8,579 nt of DNA from Thiotrichales bacterium (GTDB lineage Bacteria; Pseudomonadota; Gammaproteobacteria; UWMA-0217), in assembly GCA_024763135.1 (NCBI GenBank), contig JANTGD010000135.1, forward strand, positions 1 to 8,579, in the 5' to 3' direction. Below are positions 1-6,927 of the stretch, one piece after another. Below the pieces are notes generated by a model. That model was not told the origin of the DNA and did not search any database. It saw only the letters and a program-made list of their open reading frames with translations. Made by a program: the position numbers and the translations under genes. Positions within the stretch are counted from its first letter, which is position 1; the number at the start of each line of letters is the position of its first letter.

Positions 1-85
1 GGAACAACCATGGCTTCGCAACAATGCCTTGTTCTGAACGCGTGGGTTTGCGCTGATATAGACAGTTTGAACTTGTCGGTGTACT

Positions 86-352
86 AGTACATCGTCTAGC
101 TTATCATGACGGACTAAGTGCTTTTGTGATGCTGCGCATCAAGACGCACCGTGCAGGAAATGGCAGCGTCCTTGGCAAGCACTGCAACACACCCCGGCGC
201 GGATTCACAGAAGCGCGCAAAGGGTTGCCCTGTCTGCATCCTTGGCGGTGTTGTACTGCTTGGCAAGGAAACAACCATTCCCTGCGAAGTGCGCCTACCC
301 AGGAATCCAGACAGAACAATGGTGTCCGTCATTTTACGCTAGACGATGTACT
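86..352. repeat. 267-bp imperfect palindrome (long hairpin), possible foldback/MITE-like element
   Basis: The two halves are reverse complements about a centre at position 219 with no net indel. The outer 15 bases of each arm (86-100 and 338-352, AGTACATCGTCTAGC) match perfectly. Inner blocks also match, for example ATGACGGAC (106-114), GCAGG and AATGG near 153-163, TCCTTG/CAAGCA near 169-181 and CAACAC at 185-190. By hand count 75 of the outer 112 positions pair; the central ~40 bases do not. Short frames on the two strands encode similar peptides, as expected of a palindrome, so I do not treat them as genes. The right end lies 8 bases beyond the cnoX stop, so the cnoX transcript would carry the hairpin in its 3' end. 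No target duplication is visible. Bases 1-85 hold an open frame ending in TAG at 85-87, which could be the tail of a gene outside the window, but nothing in it is recognisable. Confidence 0.75.
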
Positions 353-360
353 GGGAGCAC

Positions 361-1221
361 TTAGTAAAGAAAATTGAACATCTTTCGCCGGTATTGTTCT
401 ACCAAGGGATCCTCGCCTCGCAGATCGAAAAGCTTCAGCAAAGTTTTGCGCGCCGCATCGTCCCGAAACTTGCGATCCTTTTTCATCACGGTCAGCAGAT
501 TATCCATTGCAGATTCATATTCTCCCGCTACCACCTGGCGAATGGCTAATGCATAACGAGCGTCCAGATCATCTGGATTCTGCTCAACTGCTGCTTCGAG
601 CGCTTCCATTGGCGGCACTGACTCAGCCTCGCGCGCAAATTCGATGGATGCCAGCAAACCAGCGACATCCGCTGCACGACGATCATCGTAACTGAGATCG
701 TTGAGCAGGGCTTCGGCACGATCTGCATGGCCGGTCTGAATCAACAGTTTGGCCAATTCCACGACCACAGGCTTGTAGCCAGGGTCGGTCTCGTTTGCTT
801 TCTCTAGCGTTGCCAGCGCTTCGTTCAAATTGCCATCCGCCAAATCCGATCGCGCAGCGGCCAGTAGAAGATCTGCTTCGCGATCAATATGCCGATCCAG
901 AAAGTCACGAATTTGTCCTTCCGGTAGCGCACCCATAAATTCATCGACCACGGCACCATCTTTGAAGAGCTTGACTGTGGGTAGACTGCGCACACCAAAC
1001 TGCGTCGCAAGTGATTGATTTTCGTCTGAATTCACCTTGGCTAATACGAATTTCCCCTGATATTCATCGGCCAGCTTTGCGAGAATTGGCATTAGCATCT
1101 GGCAGGGGTTACACCACGCAGCCCAAAAATCCACGAGCACTGGATGGCGCATGGAGCCTTCGATAACGACTTCGTTGAAATTGCTTTGGTTGACTTCAAT
1201 GACGAACGGAGATTCAGCCAT
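361..1221 (-). CDS. cnoX: CnoX/YbbN-type chaperedoxin (thioredoxin domain plus TPR-like C-terminal half)
   Basis: The product has 286 residues, close to the roughly 284 of E. coli YbbN/CnoX, a cytoplasmic co-chaperone that protects proteins during oxidative (bleach) stress and passes clients to GroEL and DnaK. Residues 1-110 form a thioredoxin fold: VDFWAAWCNPC at 30-40 with both active-site cysteines (C37, C40) and the cis-proline in RSLPTVKLF (P81). Residues about 115-286 are helical repeats of TPR type (for example the ADLADGNLNEAL and DDLDARYALAI segments), ending YRRKMFNFLY as in the family. I chose the ATG at 1219-1221 (MAESPF) over the upstream start of the open frame because AGGAAG lies about 8 bases before it and the fold begins there. 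The active site is CxxC, whereas E. coli CnoX has lost the first cysteine, so this version may be redox active. It is divergent from the barrel gene at 1721. Confidence 0.93.
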   Translation of the reverse strand: MAESPFVIEVNQSNFNEVVIEGSMRHPVLVDFWAAWCNPCQMLMPILAKLADEYQGKFVLAKVNSDENQSLATQFGVRSLPTVKLFKDGAVVDEFMGALPEGQIRDFLDRHIDREADLLLAAARSDLADGNLNEALATLEKANETDPGYKPVVVELAKLLIQTGHADRAEALLNDLSYDDRRAADVAGLLASIEFAREAESVPPMEALEAAVEQNPDDLDARYALAIRQVVAGEYESAMDNLLTVMKKDRKFRDDAARKTLLKLFDLRGEDPLVEQYRRKMFNFLY

Positions 1222-1720
1222 AATTATTCTTCCTGTTGTGTAACCATCGACGATCGAATGTGGGGCTTGCGCGGCGGAAATCAAGCCTCTCAAACCCTCT
1301 ACCGTCGGAACGTCTGGCAACTATGGGTAAGCGCGCTGAACACGGCATTGCTGCGATGCACCTCAGCAACAGCATGGCGAAGTAGCCATCCGACCTGTAA
1401 ACTTCCTCCGTCCCCGCGACAAGAGGCGCTCGCAAAACCTCGCAAAACACCCGCGTGCCCGGCGCACACAGCGCCGCAACCACGCCCTATCCAATTGGTA
1501 GAGGCTCAGGAGCGAGCAGCGCACAACGCAGCCATCGGGCTACGCAGCAGTTTGGCGATCGCCTCGTCAAGGTGGGGGAAAGCAACGCGACATACTCGCA
1601 TCAATTTTTCACAATCCAACAATTCAGACCCTCATTGCCAGGGATGTCAATGCTCTTAAACGCCAGCATTGTGCAGCCAGGCAGGCATGTTATGAAACCT
1701 AACCAACAACCAATATTCCA
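1222..1720. other. Divergent intergenic region, no gene recognised
   Basis: This 499-base stretch lies between the divergent cnoX and the barrel gene and must hold both promoters. Open frames exist on both strands (for example 1455-1724 plus), but none has a ribosome binding site plus protein-like composition. I could not find a -10/-35 pair strong enough to report. A 10-base direct tandem repeat is present at 1429-1448. Confidence 0.6.
1429..1448. repeat. 10-bp tandem duplication (2 copies)
   Basis: CTCGCAAAAC occurs twice in direct succession (1429-1438 and 1439-1448), identical in both copies. It lies in the cnoX/barrel intergenic region. Two copies are too few to assign a function. Confidence 0.7.
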
Positions 1721-2296
1721 ATGAAAAAGTACCGCAACTTCTCACTCGGCATCGCGCTTATGTCACTCTCCTCTCCAGCCAGTTTCGCCGCATCCGGACA
1801 ATTGCTGCCAGAACTGGTCAATGTCTTCGACTATGACTATGCGGAGGTGAGCTTGGCCAGTTTCGATCACGGCGATTCCGGCATTGTCATTGGTGGCTCT
1901 GCCGATCTGCAACCGAATATTAACGTCATCGGCAATTTTGCTACCGCGTCAGACTATCTGCACATTGATCTGAGCTTGGGCTATCACTTCGAATGGGCCA
2001 GTGTCTCCAAAACTGATGTGCAGTTTTTTGCAGGGGTCGAGCGTGATGAATACGATGTGGGGGCAGGAACCAAAGACGATTCAGATTCCGGTCTGTTTCT
2101 GGGTGGTGGGTTGAGAGCCAGCGCCACGCCGGTCCTCGAACTGACGGGGCAGGCCGCCTATCACACGCTGAATTCGGGAGACTTCTCCTTACTCGGGGGG
2201 CTGCGCCTGCAACTCAATCAGCAACTCGATTTGAAAATGGACTATACCGTCAGCGACAACGATGTTTTCACCATTGGCTTACGTTACTACTACTGA
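1721..2296 (+). CDS. Small outer-membrane beta-barrel protein, function unknown
   Basis: The product has 191 residues with a signal peptide (MKKYRNFSLGIALMSLSSPASFAA, cleavage after about residue 23-24). The mature part is rich in alternating polar/hydrophobic strands of barrel type: YAEVSLASFD, NINVIGNFAT, YLHIDLSLGYHF, VQFFAGVERDEYD, SGLFLGGGLRAS, LDLKMDYTVSD and a final FTIGLRYYY. It ends in an aromatic residue, the usual signal for BAM-mediated outer-membrane insertion. The size suits an 8-strand barrel. The start is set by the signal peptide; no good Shine-Dalgarno lies upstream (the preceding bases are CAACAACCAATATTCCA), which is odd beside the strong sites of the other envelope genes. 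It is transcribed away from cnoX. I do not recognise a specific family. Confidence 0.85.
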   Translation: MKKYRNFSLGIALMSLSSPASFAASGQLLPELVNVFDYDYAEVSLASFDHGDSGIVIGGSADLQPNINVIGNFATASDYLHIDLSLGYHFEWASVSKTDVQFFAGVERDEYDVGAGTKDDSDSGLFLGGGLRASATPVLELTGQAAYHTLNSGDFSLLGGLRLQLNQQLDLKMDYTVSDNDVFTIGLRYYY

Positions 2297-2409
2297 CACG
2301 CGCCCGCTCAACATGTGAGCCGTTGCCCCAGCAAGCGCACGATAATGCCCGACAGCCGCAAAAGACGCTGTCGCATCGCCCGATGGCGGCGCGGCTGGTG
2401 GCGATCTAT

Positions 2410-2553
2410 TTAATTGGTTTTGTCAATGTGTTGCGTTCGCCTTGCGCTTAGGCTTCTCGTCACGTTTACATCAGGCACCAATGGATCAAGGGTGACACAA
2501 GCAGCAGACACTGCTGTAGCCATGCATGTAAAGCCTAATGCCGCGAGGCCCAT
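2410..2553 (-). CDS. Possible small secreted peptide or lipoprotein, 47 residues
   Basis: The frame starts at ATG 2551-2553 and stops at 2410-2412. The N-terminus resembles a short signal peptide, MGLAALGFTCMATAVSAAC, with a cysteine at residue 19 that could mark a weak lipobox (SAAC; the -3 position is Ser rather than the usual Leu). A polar tail of 28 residues follows. The frame closes at a TAA just upstream of the ATG, and no clear ribosome binding site precedes it. It lies 58 bases downstream of the coiled-coil gene on the same strand, so it could be cotranscribed. I do not recognise a family; a chance frame remains possible. Confidence 0.35.
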   Translation of the reverse strand: MGLAALGFTCMATAVSAACVTLDPLVPDVNVTRSLSARRTQHIDKTN

Positions 2554-2611
2554 GGTTAATGCACAGGCTGGAGCTTACTAAGACAATCCCCATCCCTGCG
2601 CGGCGATGGAC

Positions 2612-3052
2612 TCAGGGGGCAGAGGTGGAGTTTTCCAATGCCTGCATTTGCGCTTTGAGCGCTTCAATCTGACGCGCAATCTCTTCGGTAGACAGGCCTT
2701 TAGCATCCACCTGCTCTTCGAGGTCTCGCACCTTCTTCTGCAACGCTTCATTTTCGGCCTGCTGCTCATCGAGTGCACGCTGCAGATCATCCCGAGATGC
2801 GTTGTCATCCCACTGGCCGGCTTTCGACGGTGTTTGCTGGGGCATGGTTTCTGAATTCATCGGGGCATTGGCCTGTGTTGATGTCGATGGCGCAGCCGCA
2901 GGTTGCACGTCCGTTGTGGTGACTTCGACTTCTTCTGCCGCTGGGAGGCTGTTGTTAATCAGACCTGCAATGCCTGTTTCTTCAGCGGCAAACCCCATGC
3001 TGCTGATCAAAAGGCCACATAGCAAGCCGAATTTGGTGAGCTGTTGATTCAT
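2612..3052 (-). CDS. Exported coiled-coil protein, function unknown
   Basis: The product has 146 residues. Residues 1-23 are a signal peptide (MNQQLTKFGLLCGLLISSMGFAA). Residues about 35-80 are a low-complexity linker rich in Ala, Pro, Thr, Ser and Gln (TTTDVQPAAAPSTSTQ). Residues about 85-140 form a heptad-patterned coiled coil (LQRALDEQQAENEALQKKV, then LEEQV and IARQIEALKAQM). There is no membrane anchor after the signal peptide, so it is probably periplasmic and probably oligomeric. AGGAAG lies about 10 bases before the ATG at 3050-3052, which fixes the start. It lies downstream of the lipoprotein gene (3265-4020), 212 bases away on the same strand. I infer an envelope structural or adaptor role from architecture only. 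Confidence 0.82.
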   Translation of the reverse strand: MNQQLTKFGLLCGLLISSMGFAAEETGIAGLINNSLPAAEEVEVTTTDVQPAAAPSTSTQANAPMNSETMPQQTPSKAGQWDDNASRDDLQRALDEQQAENEALQKKVRDLEEQVDAKGLSTEEIARQIEALKAQMQALENSTSAP

Positions 3053-3115
3053 AATTTTATGCTTCCTAGTTTATATTAAGGACTGTTCTAACCGTTACCT
3101 TGCCACCCGATTGTC

Positions 3116-3149
3116 GTAACCGGGGGCTTCCAGTAGCCCCCATGATTAC
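3116..3149. repeat. GC-rich hairpin in the gap between lipoprotein and coiled-coil genes
   Basis: GGGGGCT at 3122-3128 pairs with AGCCCCC at 3135-3141 around a 6-base loop. An outer GTAA/TTAC pair (3116-3119 and 3146-3149) extends the stem across a small internal loop. No run of T follows on either strand, so it is not a classical intrinsic terminator. It lies about 65 bases upstream of the coiled-coil start, on its leader side. Confidence 0.55.
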
Positions 3150-3264
3150 CCGATAGACAGTGGCTCTCAAACTCCATCCACGTTTACGCCACTTGGCAAG
3201 GACCCGGGCCACTGCCGGCGAGCTGCGCGTTGACCACAGACCTCTCGATCGAATCGCGCCACCC

Positions 3265-4020
3265 CTATTGCTGCACCTGTATCTCAGTATAACCCTGCGG
3301 AAACTCAAATAATTCCGGGGAGACCGATTGGGTTTCAAAGTCGACGATTTCGCGCACCAGACCTTGGTAGTCCCACTCCCTTAGCGGAAATCCTGCATCG
3401 AGATACCGATCGGGAAAAAACACAATATTAGCAAGCATACAGGGGTCACGCATTTCTTTGGGAGTCCGCTTGAGCAACAAACGCTGCTGCGCTGCCAAGG
3501 TTTGCAGGTATTCGCGCACTGCCGCAACAACCTCGGGCAACATACCCGGAACAGAAATGGCCTCTTTACACGTTTTTTCGCCCACCATCACAGTCTTGTG
3601 GATTGGCCGCGTATTCCCGTAGCTGGGCATCCCGGCAGTGGATTGCTCTCGCACCAGGATTTGCGGCGGTGGCTGCTCGGTCGATTTTTGCTGGGACTGC
3701 GCGTAGGGCGTCATGACCAGAATACTTTGATCCATACCGTTTGAACTGTGGATCGTCTTTGCTTTCCGATCGAACAGCAGGAAATCGTCCTGATCCACAC
3801 CGCTATCGATGCGGAGATAATGGTGTGTGACAATCATGCGCACCGGATAAGGATCGATGCCTGGCTCCTGCTCTTGAAAATAAACGATAGTTGCTGGAAT
3901 CAGATCGCTCTGAGTTGAATTTTTTCCGCAGGCAGGCAGGCCTAAAGCCAACAAAACGAGCAATGTCGCACGCACCCAACTGTTGCTTATAAAGCGTTTC
4001 AATAGACTCTCTCTATCCAC
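3265..4020 (-). CDS. Putative lipoprotein, function unknown
   Basis: The product has 251 residues from the GTG at 4018-4020. Residues 15-31 are a lipoprotein signal, VRATLLVLLALGLPAC, with lipobox LPAC and acylated Cys31. The next residues GKNS carry no Asp at +2, so sorting to the outer membrane is expected. The mature part is soluble, with segments such as IVYFQEQEPGIDPYPVRMIV, HHYLRIDSGVDQDDFLLFDR and a C-terminal YTEIQVQQ. A proline/glutamine-rich stretch lies near residues 108-120. The GTG has no clear ribosome binding site; a TTG at 4000-4002 (codon 7, giving MKRFISNSW) is preceded by GAGAGA and is a reasonable alternative start. I do not recognise a characterised family. It sits 113 bases downstream of the DUF455 gene on the same strand. 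Confidence 0.8.
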   Translation of the reverse strand: MDRESLLKRFISNSWVRATLLVLLALGLPACGKNSTQSDLIPATIVYFQEQEPGIDPYPVRMIVTHHYLRIDSGVDQDDFLLFDRKAKTIHSSNGMDQSILVMTPYAQSQQKSTEQPPPQILVREQSTAGMPSYGNTRPIHKTVMVGEKTCKEAISVPGMLPEVVAAVREYLQTLAAQQRLLLKRTPKEMRDPCMLANIVFFPDRYLDAGFPLREWDYQGLVREIVDFETQSVSPELFEFPQGYTEIQVQQ

Positions 4021-4133
4021 CTGACACCAATACCAATGCTACTGAGCGATTGCTCTCTTGCGTGGTCCCGGTTGCTTTCACTGCTTTGTTTCTCCGACAA
4101 GCAAAAAAGTATTTCATTGAAATCCTGCTATCA

Positions 4134-4958
4134 TCAAGGCGTCTGGCAGGCTTCGAACTGCTCCAGTTCACTAGAAGAAAATCCCGCCATCAATCGCGCT
4201 GCATAATTAAAGGGCCCCCGCACCCTGCCGGGGAGATAATAATCGGTCAAACGCTTGAATTCTATTTCTGCATCTAGCTCCCGCTGTCTACAGAGCCAAC
4301 GAAACCAATGATCTCCGGCTGCCACATGTCCGACTTCATCGGCAAGTATACGCTGAAGTATTTTCGCCCCCTCGTTATCTCCCACCCGCTCGAGTCGCTC
4401 GATCATGGGTGGTGTCACATCCAATCCACGCGCCTCAAATACCCGCGGAATCAATGCCATCCGCAGCAATACATCCCCCTCTGTACGTACTGCCATATCC
4501 CATAACCCATTGTGCGCGGGAAAATCTCCGTATCGGTAGCCAAGGGACTGCAGATGCGTAACCAACAGACGATGATGTAACGCCTCCTCCAGCGCGATAA
4601 TCAACCAGTCAGTGTAGTACTGCCCCGGCATTCCGGAGAAGCGATACACCGCATCAAGCGCCAGATTGATTGCGTTGAACTCAATATGCGCCAATGCATG
4701 CATAAAGGCCGCATGCCCGACGCGCGTGTGGAGTGAACGTTGCTCGAGTTCGCGCGCCTTGACCAACACGGGCTGCCGGGGCCGCCCCGGCTCAGCCACC
4801 CGTACGCAGGGTTTCGCAGCCTCGGACGCCAATTCGCCCGTTAACCAGCGACGGAGAAGATCCAGCGCCAGCTGCTCTTTGCGGTCTGCGCGTGTGGCCA
4901 TCAATGCGGTGTATGCAAGTGCCTGCACACTCCCCCTGGCAGTGGTATGTTCAACCAT
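4134..4958 (-). CDS. DUF455 family ferritin-like protein
   Basis: The product has 274 residues and matches the DUF455/COG2833 family (PF04305), predicted ferritin-like four-helix proteins of unknown reaction. Hallmarks from memory of the family are ALAHIEFNAINLALDAVYRF (89-107), LGYRYGDFPAHNGLWDMA (139-156), PRVFEARGLDVTP (171-183) and ILADEVGHVAAGDHWFRWLC (204-223). Candidate di-metal ligands are H91/E93, E124/E125 with H128/H129, E176 and E208 with H211; two ExxH motifs are intact. There is no signal peptide, so it is cytoplasmic, unlike most of its neighbours. GGAGG lies about 6 bases upstream of the ATG at 4956-4958, which fixes the start. By fold it may be a di-iron oxidase or hydroxylase, but no substrate can be read from the sequence. 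Confidence 0.9.
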   Translation of the reverse strand: MVEHTTARGSVQALAYTALMATRADRKEQLALDLLRRWLTGELASEAAKPCVRVAEPGRPRQPVLVKARELEQRSLHTRVGHAAFMHALAHIEFNAINLALDAVYRFSGMPGQYYTDWLIIALEEALHHRLLVTHLQSLGYRYGDFPAHNGLWDMAVRTEGDVLLRMALIPRVFEARGLDVTPPMIERLERVGDNEGAKILQRILADEVGHVAAGDHWFRWLCRQRELDAEIEFKRLTDYYLPGRVRGPFNYAARLMAGFSSSELEQFEACQTP

Positions 4959-5064
4959 AGCGACCTCCGAGGCACGCCGGAACGAAACGCAATTTATTCC
5001 TTTTCAGGCTGCGCATTCTGAGCATTAACATTGGTGATTGACCCACCGCCCAGCCTATCCCCGT

Positions 5065-5973
5065 TTAAAAATTGAAACCGACGCCAACATAGAGGCTATC
5101 GTGCGCGAAGTCCATATCCAGAAGTGTCGGCACTTGATAATTAACACCAATGAGTTCCACCATTGTTTTGTCATAATCCCAACGACTTGCTTGATAACCC
5201 AATACTATAAAACTCTGGTTCAGCCAGCTTGCCTCGGAAAAAACGCGTGATGGTAACCAACGCGCTGCCAGCGACCAACTCCGATAACGACCATCGATTC
5301 CAACCCCTGACCCCAGCGCCGTATTGTCGAGTTGCGCCGTTTGGTAGCCCATCACTAAACTGTAATTGATGGCAAGAGCGGCAGCGGGTCGCCATTCACC
5401 AGCCAGCGCAGGACCGATCTTGTAGCTGCGCAACTCGGTGGAAAAGCGCTCCAGCAAATTAAAAAATAGATTGGCATCACTGCGCATATTACGAGTTTTC
5501 ATAAAAGGAAAAGTCAGCCCGGTATTAATCCCCACATCAAAATAACCGCTGGATTTATCCACGGCCCGATAGCTTAACGACGCATCCAGGTTGACGCCAT
5601 GTATGCGGTAATCAGCGGGTACTGGCACAAACTGCGCTGCCACGTCATCAATCGACTGCCCCAAAAAAGGAATGTCTGTTTGTACGCCTTGAGATGCAAA
5701 ATCGGTTACCTGATTCATATACTCCGAATCGAAGTAGTCCAGACGCATGGCCAATGCAAGCGGTGTATTCGGGATACGCAAGGGCGACTGAGCCAGACTC
5801 AGCGTAGTGACATCCAATGAGAAATCTGCCGACATTAAGCCCTGTAGTGACGCGCCTACCGCAAAATCTCCTCGCCCCAAACGCAGCTCCAGTGCCTGTG
5901 CAGAAACAGAATAAAAAGCTAGCGTCATGGCCAGACAATTGACCAACCCAATACGATGAAATAGCGCTGCCAT
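5065..5973 (-). CDS. Outer-membrane beta-barrel protein, function unknown
   Basis: The product has 302 residues. The signal peptide is MAALFHRIGLVNCLAMTLAF followed by YSVSAQA, with AxA-type cleavage after residue 27. The mature protein begins LELRLGRGDFAVG and shows many amphipathic strands, for example FAVGASLQGLMSADFSLDV, VNLDASLSYRAV, GYFDVGINTGLTF, YSLVMGYQTAQL, SWSLAARWLP and QSFIVLGYQASRWDYDK. It ends SLYVGVGFNF, with a C-terminal Phe as expected for BAM recognition. The size suits a 10-14 strand barrel. A strong GGAGG lies about 9-10 bases before the ATG at 5971-5973, and a plausible promoter lies just upstream (6005-6033). I do not recognise the family. It is 106 bases upstream of the DUF455 gene on the same strand. 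Confidence 0.85.
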   Translation of the reverse strand: MAALFHRIGLVNCLAMTLAFYSVSAQALELRLGRGDFAVGASLQGLMSADFSLDVTTLSLAQSPLRIPNTPLALAMRLDYFDSEYMNQVTDFASQGVQTDIPFLGQSIDDVAAQFVPVPADYRIHGVNLDASLSYRAVDKSSGYFDVGINTGLTFPFMKTRNMRSDANLFFNLLERFSTELRSYKIGPALAGEWRPAAALAINYSLVMGYQTAQLDNTALGSGVGIDGRYRSWSLAARWLPSRVFSEASWLNQSFIVLGYQASRWDYDKTMVELIGVNYQVPTLLDMDFAHDSLYVGVGFNF

Positions 5974-6004
5974 AAATTAAGTGACCTCCAAGTCAGCATT
6001 TTTT

Positions 6005-6046
6005 AATGTAGACACCGACACTGACTAAGACAATCGATACCGATTG
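6005..6046 (-). promoter_or_regulatory. Putative sigma70-type promoter with overlapping palindrome, upstream of the 302-residue barrel gene
   Basis: Reading the minus strand, TTGTCT (6028-6033) is separated by exactly 17 bases from TACATT (6005-6010); each matches 4 of 6 consensus positions. The -10 lies about 30 bases before the start codon, leaving room for the GGAGG site. A perfect inverted repeat CAATCG-ATAC-CGATTG (6031-6046) overlaps the upstream edge of the -35, where a repressor or activator could bind. Both assignments are inference. Confidence 0.4.
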
Positions 6047-6115
6047 CTCGACTATTCAGCGCGCATCCCCAGCAATGGTCTTTTGTTCAAACCAACAGTA
6101 CGGCGATTGAAGTAT

Positions 6116-6619
6116 TCAGCCGGACTCCACCGCGCGGTGTCCGAGCAACCAATAGACACCCCCTAACACCAACAATGCAAAAGATAGTGCAAACAGTTTG
6201 ATTGGCTCAGTCGCACCCAAATCTACGATGATAAACTTTCTTGCCAACGCAAGTAAGGCGATTAGAATAACTGCGCGCGCCTGAACGATATGCGAGTTTC
6301 GCTCTAAGACCTTGAGGATGGAATGTTTGAACTCCATTGCAATCAACAATGTCATGATCATACCAAAAATTGCTTGAAAAACCTTATGATCCAGTGGATT
6401 TAAAGCGCTCAGGATCAACAGGTTCAGCACTTCGCGCACCAATTGAATTAATGCGAACAAGACAACGATACTGATGACAATACTCACTATGAGTACAACA
6501 ATATGCTCAAACCGCTCATACAGCGTCATCACCGGCCAATACTCCGGGATGGCCTTTGGGCGTTCGTTTCGGTTGCTCAGATTTTGAGTTGTTTTTGGGC
6601 TCTTTTTTTCCACTGACAT
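6116..6619 (-). CDS. PsiE-family inner-membrane protein
   Basis: The product has 167 residues and resembles the PsiE family (PF06146, named for a phosphate-starvation-inducible E. coli protein of unknown function). Four hydrophobic segments lie at about 38-62, 79-97, 113-131 and 140-160, with a charged cytoplasmic-type N-terminus (KKSPKTTQNLSNRNERPK). The motif ERNSHIVQARAVILIALLALARKFIIVD (106-133) is typical of the family. The ATG at 6617-6619 has AGGAG only 1 base upstream, unusually close; if that is too tight, M31 (MTLYERFEHIVV) would still keep all four segments. On the minus strand TACAAT (6634-6639) could be a -10, but no good -35 accompanies it. The 175-base palindrome at 6688-6862 ends 68 bases upstream of the start, and a small hairpin GTAGCTG/CAGCTAC (6662-6677) lies between them. 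Confidence 0.8.
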   Translation of the reverse strand: MSVEKKSPKTTQNLSNRNERPKAIPEYWPVMTLYERFEHIVVLIVSIVISIVVLFALIQLVREVLNLLILSALNPLDHKVFQAIFGMIMTLLIAMEFKHSILKVLERNSHIVQARAVILIALLALARKFIIVDLGATEPIKLFALSFALLVLGGVYWLLGHRAVESG

Positions 6620-6687
6620 GCTCCTTTCTTGTTATTGTACAAAGGCAATCCACCGTACAGAGTAGCTGGTCAGCTACTTCAGTTTTT

Positions 6688-6862
6688 GATTATCCTAAAA
6701 ACCTCAGTTGGGCGCAAAAAAGACGCGTAAGATATTGGTGTGGATGGTGAATCGGAAAAACTCGTGGTCACCTTATTAGTGATGAGAGGTTTTTCTGATT
6801 TGCCAGGTGCACCAAGAGCTTGCGTGGACTTTTGTGATCCAACTGAGGTTTTTAGGATTATC
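6688..6862. repeat. 175-bp palindromic repeat, copy 1, with 24-bp terminal inverted repeats
   Basis: The ends 6688-6711 and 6839-6862 are inverted repeats with 23 of 24 matches (TCCTAAAAACCTCAGTTGG is perfect). The inner arms also pair around a centre at 6775 with no net indel: by hand count about 37 of 63 inner positions match, including TTGGTG, AATC, AGAAAAAC-like and TCAC blocks. There is no coding capacity and no obvious target duplication. It behaves like a MITE or a long RNA hairpin. A second, inverted copy lies at the right edge of the window (8464-8579), showing that it is a dispersed repeat family. Confidence 0.8.
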
Positions 6863-6870
6863 CGCAGAGT

Positions 6871-6909
6871 AGCTTACTGAGGCATAAGGTTGGTTTGTCT
6901 TAGTAAGCT
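6871..6909. repeat. Hairpin next to the palindromic repeat
   Basis: AGCTTACTGAGGCA (6871-6884) pairs with TGTCTTAGTAAGCT (6896-6909); 12 of 14 positions are Watson-Crick and the two exceptions are G-T type. On the plus strand the sequence beyond is pyrimidine-rich (CCACTTCTGTTTCTTT), so a weak plus-strand terminator is conceivable. No plus-strand gene lies upstream. The right arm is also found in inverted orientation near 2569-2586. Confidence 0.5.
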
Positions 6910-6927
6910 CCACTTCTGTTTCTTTAA

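Noticed and set aside
1..87. Open frame from the window edge to TAG at 85-87
   Set aside because: Only 28 residues are visible, with no recognisable motif; it could be a gene tail, but direction and coding status cannot be judged.
126..377. 83- and 72-residue frames on opposite strands
   Set aside because: They lie in the 86-352 palindrome, and their similarity to each other is explained by the inverted-repeat symmetry.
1485..1520. CCAATTGGTAGAGGC resembles the D-arm of a tRNA
   Set aside because: No TPsiC-arm sequence (GTTCGANTC type), anticodon stem or matching acceptor stem could be placed around it.
1144..1659. 171-residue plus-strand frame
   Set aside because: Overlaps the start of cnoX antisense and has low-complexity, frame-shadow composition.
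1455..1724. 89-residue plus-strand frame overlapping the barrel gene start by ATGA
   Set aside because: No ribosome binding site, composition is not protein-like and no domain is recognisable; the overlap is likely chance.
3070..3075. TATAAA on the minus strand upstream of the coiled-coil gene as a -10
   Set aside because: It adjoins the AGGAAG ribosome binding site, which would leave almost no leader, and no -35 lies at the right distance.
3066..3338. 90-residue minus-strand arginine-rich frame
   Set aside because: Overlaps the end of the lipoprotein gene out of frame and runs through a GC-rich hairpin; no signs of coding.
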